Positions 49,361 to 57,385 of a stretch of 64,000 nt of DNA are shown piece by piece (position 1 is the stretch's first letter; every line of letters begins with the position of its first letter). The notes under the pieces were generated by a model that was not told where the DNA came from, made no database searches, and saw nothing but the letters and a program-made list of their open reading frames with translations. The DNA lies in assembly GCA_022577435.1 (NCBI GenBank), contig JAKOON010000059.1, positions 15,001 through 79,000 on the forward strand, read 5' to 3'. The position numbers were made by a program, and so were the translations under genes. This stretch comes from Embiotoca jacksoni (lineage: Eukaryota; Chordata; Actinopteri; Embiotocidae).

Positions 49361-49703
49361 TCAGTTTGTATCGGAGTAAATCAGAGCCCGAGTATCCACG
49401 TCGTAGAAAGAGACCAACCCTCCTTCATCATCCACAAACACACCAAGCTTCTGAGGTACTCTGGACAAAAACACACCTGTGTCTGTCTAACCGCCCTAAA
49501 TATAACCCCAATGTCCACGATACATTTCTCATGCCTAAACGGTAACCCAAATTAGTCGTCACGCCGACTTCCCAATCTGTCTGTCCTCGAACTGCAACTT
49601 CGAAGTAGAACCAGCCGGAGGAAAACCCCTCACTACCGAAGGCATACTGGTCATCTCTTAACATGGATTTTACAAGCGGGTTCCCTGCATCGGTTTCCAT
49701 GCC
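49361..49703 (-). pseudogene. Frameshifted SPRY (B30.2) remnant of the TRIM gene
   Basis: Following the minus strand leftward, SPRY-type sequence continues after the TRIM frame ends, but in other frames. The first segment (about 49703-49560) reads FGSEGFSSGWFYFEVAVRG and TDWEVGVTT, typical of PRY-SPRY. The second (about 49465-49361) reads VPQKLGVFVDDEGGLVSFYD and then DVDTRALIYSDTN before a TGA. At least two frame changes are needed, one near 49700-49710 and one near 49480-49500, and the usual last SPRY strand is absent. I describe the breaks only. Confidence 0.75.
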
Positions 49704-50925
49704 TCACTTGTTTCCTGTCCTCTGAGACGATGAGGCACCTCCGCTTTGAGTCGGGCTTCAGAGTCACTTCTGTTGCATATTGCTGCTGGATTCTTCCAAG
49801 TTCATCGTCCAACCAAGTCTTCTTCCTCTCGGCCGGAGGGTCCATCTGTCGGTCGGCCAGGCTGACCTCCCTGAAAACCTTCTCCACCTCTTTATTGAGC
49901 GTCTCCTTGATCTCGGCCGCCGCCCTCCTCACCGTCTCTACACGCAGGAGACTTCGGGCGGCAAAGAGGTGGGAGTTTAAAAAGGAGCGGACGGACGAGG
50001 GGACGGACGGGAGGACCCGGAGGAGACTGAAGTCGTCCTCAGTCTTCGAGAGCTCTTCCAGCTCGGCGCTCATCAGACGGTTCTCGGCGATCTCCGGCTG
50101 CAGCCGTCTGAGGTGTTCTTTGGCCTGCCGCTCTGCTGCTTTCTGCTTCTCCTCCAGCAGCTCAATCAGCTTCAACTTTTGGGTCTGGATCAAGAACACC
50201 ACACCATCCAAGGACTTCACCACTTCTGCTTTTATTTCCTCCACCTGCAGGCGACACCGCTTCACTGAGTTTTCAATGCTTTTGGCCCCGTCCCTCTTCT
50301 GACTCAAAGTTTGGTTGACTTTCCTTTGCATGTTCTTCACCTTAGTTCTCCTCTTCTTAACCTCGTCCTCCACAGAGACGACTTTGTGCATCAAGTGTTC
50401 GTCCCCCAGGCAGTCGGTGCAAATGCAGCTCTGGTCTTCGCTGCAGAAAAACTTTTTCAGCTTGTTGTGTTTCTTGCACACTCTCTCCTCGAGCGACCTC
50501 ATCGGCTCGATCAGCTTGTGCCACTTCAGTGCCTGAACCGTGTGATGAGGCTCCAGGTGAGCGTCGCAGTAAGAGGCCAAACAAACGAGGCAGGATTTCA
50601 GAGCCTTAACCGCCACCCCACGGCAGAGGTCGCAGGTCACGTCTCCGGGACGGGCAGGACAACCGCCCTCCTCGCCTGCAGCTCTCTTCCTCTTGAAAAG
50701 CTCCAAAATTTCTCTGAATTCTGTGTTGACTCTCAGTTGGGGGTCTCCGAAGAAAGTCTCGTTACACCGCGGACACTTGCGGATGCCGCTGCTGGTCCAG
50801 TATCCAGCGATGCAGCTCTTGCAGTAGTTGTGTCCGCAGGGCGTGGTTACGGGTTCGGTGAAAACATTCAGACAGATTGAACACTGAAAGTGCTCTTCAG
50901 ACAGGGAAATGTTGGCTGAGGCCAT
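49651..50925 (-). CDS. TRIM-family RING E3 ubiquitin ligase lacking an intact SPRY domain
   Basis: A 424-residue open frame in one exon. A C3HC4 RING is at residues 15-54 (C15, C18, C30, H32, C35, C38, C51, C54), a first B-box-like zinc cluster at about 98-128, a second B-box at about 150-180 (CKKHN...CICTDC...H), and a coiled coil at about 185-340 rich in Glu, Lys and Leu. The layout is that of fish TRIM39/TRIM21-like or bloodthirsty-like proteins, many of which act in antiviral ubiquitin signalling. The frame leaves the PRY domain after RKQVRHG and ends with an unrelated tail of about 14 residues. An acceptor (TTTTTGCAG) lies two bases before the ATG, so there is a 5' noncoding exon and the gene is not a retrocopy. 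It may make a SPRY-less ligase or be an early pseudogene. Confidence 0.85.
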   Translation of the reverse strand: MASANISLSEEHFQCSICLNVFTEPVTTPCGHNYCKSCIAGYWTSSGIRKCPRCNETFFGDPQLRVNTEFREILELFKRKRAAGEEGGCPARPGDVTCDLCRGVAVKALKSCLVCLASYCDAHLEPHHTVQALKWHKLIEPMRSLEERVCKKHNKLKKFFCSEDQSCICTDCLGDEHLMHKVVSVEDEVKKRRTKVKNMQRKVNQTLSQKRDGAKSIENSVKRCRLQVEEIKAEVVKSLDGVVFLIQTQKLKLIELLEEKQKAAERQAKEHLRRLQPEIAENRLMSAELEELSKTEDDFSLLRVLPSVPSSVRSFLNSHLFAARSLLRVETVRRAAAEIKETLNKEVEKVFREVSLADRQMDPPAERKKTWLDDELGRIQQQYATEVTLKPDSKRRCLIVSEDRKQVRHGNRCREPACKIHVKR

Positions 50926-51074
50926 ATCTGCAAAAAGAAAGAGGAGAGTGTTGAAGAAAAGTCCATAAAAACAAACTCAGGTGCGTCTTAATGCTGCAAT
51001 CATCTGCGTATTTGCTGGGAACGGTTATACATTTAAAAAAAAGATTTATATAAGAACACAAACAGCAGACAGAC

Positions 51075-51262
51075 GAGCACAACAAGTTTGGACGCTGTGG
51101 AAAATGTAAATATAAACAACATGCAATGATATTTAAATTAAAATAGACAAAAAACAACATATCAAATGTTGAAATGGAGAATTTTGTATTTTATGAAAAA
51201 ATATGTGCTCATTTTGAATTGGATGGCAGCAACACGTCTCAAAAAAGTGTGTCAGTCTCTGT
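51075..51262 (+). mobile_element. 5' end of a family D DNA transposon in the TRIM 5' intron
   Basis: Shares TGTGCTCATTTTGAATTGGA and GGCAGCAACACGTCTC with 59285-59330, and CATATCAAATGTTGAAA-type words with the known element start. Only about 190 bases remain. Confidence 0.55.
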
Positions 51263-51549
51263 TGAGCTGCATTAGTCAAACGTCTTGCATCATTTAGTGT
51301 TCATATAAAATAGTGACGCACTACAGAAACAGACATCAAAGATCCCAAAGTGTGCAATCATAAAATAAAATATCTCATGATGAAATGTGAAAGTTAAATC
51401 TGTCTAGCTTCTTTAACGTGAGCTGAGTACAGGAAACGTTCTCGCAAAGACAAAGTAGAAAACTGGGTTTCAGTAAAAGTTTCATAAATCAACCTCGACG
51501 AGACCAAACTGCTCTTCCTTCCAGGGAAAGACTCTCCCGCCCTCGACCT

Positions 51550-51550
51550 G

Positions 51551-51586
<36 letters not shown>

Positions 51587-51697
51587 GCTACTACTACTAC
51601 TGCTATTACTACCACTACTACTACTACTGCTACTACTACTACTGACTACTACTACTGACTACTACTACTACTACTGCTATTACTACTGCTACTACTG

Positions 51698-51729
<32 letters not shown>

Positions 51730-51736
51730 GCTATTA

Positions 51737-51771
<35 letters not shown>

Positions 51772-51843
51772 GACTACTACTACTACTGCTATTACTACTG
51801 ACTACTACTACTACTACTACTACTACTACTGCTATTACTACTG

Positions 51844-51878
<35 letters not shown>

Positions 51879-51894
51879 GCTACTACTGCTATTA

Positions 51895-51932
<38 letters not shown>

Positions 51933-52004
51933 GACTACTACTACTACTGCTATTACTACTGACTACTACTACTACTACTACTACTACTACTGCTATTACT
52001 ACTG

Positions 52005-52039
<35 letters not shown>

Positions 52040-52061
52040 GCTACTACTACTACTACTACTG

Positions 52062-52096
<35 letters not shown>

Positions 52097-52199
52097 GCTA
52101 CTACTACTACTGCTACTACTACTACTACTACTACTACTGCTACTACTACTAATACTACTACTGCCGCTACTACTATTAATACTACTAGTAGTAGTAGTA
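51550..52199. repeat. 650-base (TAC)n trinucleotide array
   Basis: Almost pure ACT/TAC triplets with interspersed GCT, GCTATT and GACT variants in higher-order blocks. The last bases switch to AGTAGTAGT (the inverse). On the minus strand it reads as a poly-valine open frame, which is a by-product. It lies in the TRIM 5' intron. Confidence 0.95.
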
Positions 52200-52201
52200 G
52201 T

Positions 52202-52832
52202 ACGACCAAGTTCTGGTCCAAGTTCTGGTCCAGGTTCTGGTCCAGGTTCTGGTCCAGGCTTTGGTCATCTCACGTCTGGACTACTGTACCTCCCTCCTGG
52301 CAGGTCTACCCGTTAGTACCATCCGACCTCTGCAGCTCATCCAGAATGCAGCAGCTCCACTGGTCTTTAACCTCCTAAATACACTCACACTGCTCCACTA
52401 CTCCTCCTGCTCATCCTCCTCCTCCTCCTCCTCCTCCTCTACATCCAGGACATGGTCCAACCTTACATCCCAGCCCCTCCCTCCACTCTGCTTCCACCAA
52501 TCAGCTTGTTGCTCCTCACTGAACTAAACACCAGACTGTCCTCTGTCCTGGCTCCTAAATGGTAGAATGAGCTCCACCGACATCAGGACAGAAACTCTGA
52601 ACATCTTCCACCACAAACTAAAAACACTCCTCTTCCTCCTTCACCTTGAACAGGAGAACTTTAGTAGTTTAACATGGAACTTACTGATAGAACTTTGTAG
52701 TTTGGCTTTCTTGAAGAAATTGTATTTACTTGATTCCTGTTGTTCTGGTTTTGAACCCTCATGGTTGAAATGAACTGATTGTAAGTCGCTTTGGATAAAA
52801 GCGTCAGATAAATGAAATGAAATGTAATAAAA
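52202..52832 (+). mobile_element. 3' fragment of an L2-type LINE
   Basis: The stretch from 52261 translates to MVISRLDYCTSLLAGLP and RPLQLIQNAA, the C-terminal part of an L2/CR1-type reverse transcriptase, with decay and a CCTCCT expansion at 52405-52440. The 3' tail TCGCTTTGGATAAAAGCGTC at about 52786-52805 is the common L2 end. Left of it a 12-base unit (TTCTGGTCCAGG) repeats about five times. 5'-truncated and inactive. Confidence 0.75.
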
Positions 52833-52987
52833 GTCAGACATTGAGCCGTCAGACCTGTCGACAGGCTGCGGAACTTTTAGGTTTCGTTTTCTGCTCAGAA
52901 CGGACTTTTCCTGCTTTTCATATATATAACAGGCTTAAATACTAAACATATATTATGGACTATATTAAGCTACTTGACGAAGCTCAC

Positions 52988-53029
52988 CTTTTCTGAAACG
53001 GTGTTTTCTCCTGGTGAGTTTCACTTTCT
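52988..53029 (-). promoter_or_regulatory. ISRE and noncoding first exon of the TRIM gene
   Basis: On the minus strand, AGAAAGTGAAACT at 53029-53017 is a perfect interferon-stimulated response element core (GAAANNGAAACT). Some 30 bases downstream CAGAAAAG is followed by GTGAGCT, a strong splice donor at 52987. Joined to the acceptor next to the TRIM ATG, this would be a short 5' noncoding exon and a 2.06-kb intron (50928-52987). An interferon-induced TRIM gene is the natural reading. Confidence 0.6.
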
Positions 53030-53454
53030 GACAGCAGGCCGTGACTCCTCCTGCGGTCAGCTGCCCTAACAGAAAAACTACATTACCCAGGGAGCAATGC
53101 GTGACATTCACTTGCTACCTGCTTTTGTTGGCAGCTGGTCTAAATAACCTTCCAATTAATGTTGACCTGCTGTGATCAGGAGACAGACTCCCACCACGCT
53201 GTTTCTACAAAGTGGACGCAGCTTTTGATTCGTGATCATCGTGGCTGAAGGCGTTTTTCAGAAAGTGGGGGACATTAAAAGAAAGTTTGGGAAAATGGGA
53301 ACTTTTTTATGACAGACAGACATTTGTCTCTTTTTTTCCGGATAAAGTCCGTTTTCTAATCTTGATTTTTAGAAATTTATTTTCCAGTCCGTTTATCGTT
53401 TAATGTCGGTTTTTGTTGTTGTTTTTTCCCCAAAAATAAGCATCGTGACTTTTA

Positions 53455-53627
53455 AACTGGGTTACAATGGGAGAAGGCCGGTGGGGAGGCGGCAGGAGGA
53501 CCCAGAGACGTCGGCAGAGGGAGGATGTACCCGCCGGGAGAGGAGGCGCAGCGTCAGTTGTTATTGCAGCCGCGGATCGGAGAGGAGAGAGGGGCTCATC
53601 GGAGAACAACCAGCGGCTCGTTTTCAG
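53455..53627 (+). other. clip3: Probable noncoding exon 1 of clip3
   Basis: A CpG-rich, GA-rich segment ends at TTTTCAG followed by GTAAAAAC (donor at 53628). It is the only CpG-rich exon-like segment upstream of the clip3 start, and an acceptor (CTGTCTGACAG) at 57352-57362 precedes the 23-base leader of the first coding exon. Transcription would start about 430 bases from the TRIM ISRE, in the opposite direction. Confidence 0.5.
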
Positions 53628-54403
53628 GTAAAAACACAAAACGTTTTACGCACATTCACGGTTTATTGATTCCAATCGGATGACGGTGCCTCGTGCTGTT
53701 TGTCCGAGGGGATGATGGAGATGGAGATGGAGAGGGGCGCTGTTCAAAACACAACCCCCCACCCCCAAATCAACCTGCTTTTCATCTGCTGCGTTCACTG
53801 ACAGCCTGATTGGAGCTCTTTAACGATAAAAAGCCGTTTGTTTTGTGTGTTTAATGTGTACGTTGTTTCCACAGTGATGCCTTCGTGTGTTTGTTTTTTT
53901 GTATTTTTTATTGTTCTTCAGCGGGGCGTTTTTTTTTTATTTATTTATTTTTTTCTCATCCTGCCCATCACTACGCACATTGGCACAAAACCACAAACCG
54001 AGCCTGTCGCGGTGTTTTTTTTTTTTTTTAATGGATCAGGATGATGAAGGTTCTCCGAGTTGGAGCTCATGCTGTTATTTGACTGACTGTCGGTTTGAAA
54101 ATGTGCATGTTTTTTTGTGTGAAATTTCGTTCCTCTGCTTTTTGGTTTGTTGTAAAATGGAGGCTGGATGGAGGAAGAGGAGGAGGAGGAGGATGCTGCT
54201 GCCATGTCCTCCTCCATCCTCCTCCTCCTCACAACCTGCTAGTTACACATCACACGGTGTCTCTACAGTCCTCTAATCTCAACACAATCCACAGAAACGG
54301 GCATGAAATGATCAGATTGTAGAGGTGTGTGGCTGTCAGCTGATTTTAATCTTTAAAATGAGACCATTGCTGGTTGCAGCAGTGGTTTCCAGCTCGGCCA
54401 GTA

Positions 54404-54677
54404 CCCCCCCCCCCCCCCCCCCCCCCAACGGTCTGTATGACCAGAAGACTGCTCCAGGTCAACACAAAAATTATAAAACTATTGGCCAGTAATCAAATGC
54501 ATAAAAAATAAAAAATAATTCAAATTTAATACTTATTTATTCAAAATTTAATATTAACACCTTGTTATTTTAAAAGCAAAACTATTCTTAGCTCGAACTA
54601 TGTTGTTGCAGAAATGTCTTTGTTTCTTTATTTTTGTTTTAATGGCTCAGTGCCGCCCCCCCCCCCCCCCCCCCCCC
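54404..54677. repeat. Two poly-C runs 230 bases apart
   Basis: C23 at 54404-54426 and C22 at 54656-54677, in clip3 intron 1. The flanks look loosely alike (GGCTCAGTGCCG versus AGCTCGGCCAGTA). The complementary G runs could form quadruplexes. Confidence 0.9.
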
Positions 54678-54804
54678 TTCCACCCCTCCCTTATGGTCAT
54701 GCACAACAGACCAGAATACATTACATGCACAGGCTCATGGGAGCTGTAGTTCTCATTTGCTTCTTAAGCAAAAAGTTAACATCTGGCTGAGGTTAGGTTA
54801 GGTA

Positions 54805-54838
54805 GTTACTTTATTAATCCCCAAGGGGAATTTTTTTT
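54805..54838 (+). mobile_element. Retroelement tail fragment
   Basis: TACTTTATTAATCCCCAAGG followed by a T run, the same motif as at 9121-9140. A GT microsatellite follows at 54960-54989. Confidence 0.4.
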
Positions 54839-54958
54839 TAATGAGGTCACAGATTATATAATAAATCCCGTTTACGGTCGCAGAGACGAATATTTGTGAT
54901 TTAAACGGAAGGAATGCAACAAACCAAACCACGTTGTTGTTGTTGTTGTTTTCACGTG

Positions 54959-54990
<32 letters not shown>

Positions 54991-55426
54991 CCCAGATAAG
55001 GAGGATTTTACTAGTATAACTGGCCTCTCACTGCTCAGATTGATCCGACGGGTTGATCCTGTGACTCAGGTCGGTTCTCTGCGTCACAACCAACATGTCG
55101 GACTTATTCAGTGATTCAGACGTCTCTGTTGTTTTGCTCGTTGTTTCATCCAGCTGGAAAAAAACAACAACCGAATGCTTTGTCGAAAAAAAACTGGTGA
55201 GAGGAGCGGAGCAGATGCGAGTCACTAAACCTTAAAAAGCAACCGTCACTGCTGAGAGGTTACCACGGTAACCACATGTCAACCTTCAAGGATGAGCAGA
55301 AAAGTAAACGCACGTTCGGTCTGGTCATCGGTTTCGAAGGTGTGTCGGCGGCGAGGATGTGAACAGTTCGTCTCCCGTTACTGACACATTCTGCAACCAC
55401 AGTCGATCCCTGAACCTGAAGTTCAG

Positions 55427-56232
55427 AGTTGCTGTTGAACGCATCACGGTGATGAACACCGAGCAGCAGGAAGCAACAAACCTTCGCGAGGAAGAATTCA
55501 GAGTGTCGTCTCTCGATCGACATCAGCACCTGAGTTCAACACGTTAACGTGACCGCTGGTACGTGAACATCAGTGATTTCACCACAGACCTGAAACTGGA
55601 GCAGAGAAACATCTGATTTTTTTTTTTTGGGGGGGGGGAGAATCTGCAACTCTCCTGCTTACAGCCAAGTGTTCCTGAGCCCATGCAGTGATTTCCACCA
55701 CAGAATCATGGCTGTTTTTTTAAAGCAGTGTCACCAGAGGCCCAAAGATCACAGCCATCCAATATTGTTTTTCAGTCTCGTCCCGTTGCATCAGATTTTG
55801 GGGTATAAAAAGGCGTGTTGTCGTGCTGGAGAACCCTGTTGCCATGGCGCCACAGTTCAGGTGGTTTGCGTTTCAAAAGACGCAGCGACCGACGGCTAAC
55901 TGAAACAAACTGACACAAGAGGGAAGAAGAAGAGCGCACAGACTAAATACAGCAGAGAGGGAAGGACCACGAGGGACAGGTGAAACTAATCAGGCTTTAA
56001 CATGTTTGACTTCTCGAAGACAGACCAGGTGCATTAAAGACAGTTGACAAATATCGACTCCGGTGGGACTCGAACCGGTAACTCTGTTGCCATGGCGTCA
56101 CAGTTCAGGCGGTTTGCAGCGGATGTTTCTCAGGTGCTGATGTCGATCGAGAGACGTCACTCTCGATACTTCCTCCTGAAGGTTGTTGCTTCCTGCTGCT
56201 CTGTGGGCATCACGGTTCTGGTTCAGGAACAC
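55427..56232. repeat. Family E element with long inverted arms
   Basis: About 100 bases at 55436-55535 recur inverted at 56129-56228, with the stretch CTCTCGATCGACATCAGCAC identical. Between the arms, GTTGCCATGGCGCCACAGTT (55848-55867) recurs in part at 56087-56106. The arms are 590 bases apart. It may be a non-autonomous DNA transposon with subterminal inverted repeats, or two opposed copies. It is in clip3 intron 1. Confidence 0.6.
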
Positions 56233-56967
56233 TCTCTCAACTTATTTTAAAGGTTTCTATGTTGATGAAGAGCATCGAAGAAAAAGTTTAAACTTCCATT
56301 ATTAACCAGTTTCAAGCATTGAAACGCATGTTTGAATCTGCAGTCTGAACGATACCGATCGCAGTTTTTCTCTGAGTGAATCTTTCACTTGACAAACTGT
56401 TCGGAGATAAATCACATGTACATTTCCTGCTCCTCCTTTCTCGGAGCAGGGGGGGAGGGGGGGTGTCGAGGAGAAGACTGATGGCTCGATGATGGAGGGA
56501 GAGGCTGCTGGATGGATTTCAGCTTTTCTTGTCCATTTGCTAAAGTGGAGAACAGATTTGATCCAGTCGGGCCTGTCAGCAGCTCGGGATGGACGGGGAG
56601 CGCTAGCATTAGCCCCGTTTAGCTACTGCCATTATCGGTGCGGCGCAGTGGGTCAATTAGCTGGAGCTCTCTTTGTCTCCTCCCTCACACACTGAAGCCA
56701 AACATGGCACTCTTCTTGAGATGCTGAATGGAAACGGAGAGAGAGAAAAAAAGGATGGGCACTGAGAGGCTGGAAGGAAAACCAGAACAAACCAGACCCG
56801 ACCAGAATCTGAATCTCATCCCCTTTATGACCGTCTCCAGTCAGACTCAAGTCTTTGACGACAAGTCCAAGTCGAGTGAAACGTCTTTCAAGATCCAAGA
56901 AGTCTCTCAGGTCTTCATGCTGACATTTATAGCACAAGTAAATTATGTTTTCTCTTCTTAACGTTTA

Positions 56968-57046
56968 ATCGCAGTTTCAACAAACCTCATTTTTCCATGA
57001 ATCTTTTGCAAACGTTCAGTCTGACTGAGAGGAAACAGAAATGATC
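56968..57046. repeat. Interspersed repeat family G, copy 2
   Basis: Colinear with 21975-22052. Confidence 0.6.
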
Positions 57047-57385
57047 CGTCCTGACTGCATTAGAGCTGCACTTCCTGTCTGATGCAATCACCGACTTTCA
57101 TCCGCTCACACAGTTAATTCAAGTTTCAACCAGCTTTTATATTCAAGTTTTGATTTTTGCTGAGTCATTAGGTTGTTTTTAACCTGCTTCTGCTGCACAA
57201 CATCGTCACATCTTTGTGCACTTTCAGATGAGGATTGTGTGTTTTTGACATTTATACATTTTCATGATTTCTGCTCGCAGAAAAATGTTTTGTTGTTGAA
57301 TGAAACCAAAATGAGAACGGATATTTGAGATTATTAAAATTGTCCCGCGTCCTGTCTGACAGGCCGAGCTGCAGCATCCTTAATC

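Noticed and set aside
49730..50880. Plus-strand open frames of about 190 codons opposite the TRIM exon
   Set aside because: Antisense shadows of a well supported TRIM coding exon.
51928..52221. Poly-valine minus-strand open frame
   Set aside because: By-product of the TAC array.
56044..56110. Possible tRNA on the minus strand (GGTTCGAGTCCC, B-box like)
   Set aside because: No A box at proper distance and no cloverleaf; the sequence belongs to repeat family E.
56641..56665. A-box-like GGCGCAGTGGGTCAATTAGC
   Set aside because: No B box follows within tRNA or SINE distance.
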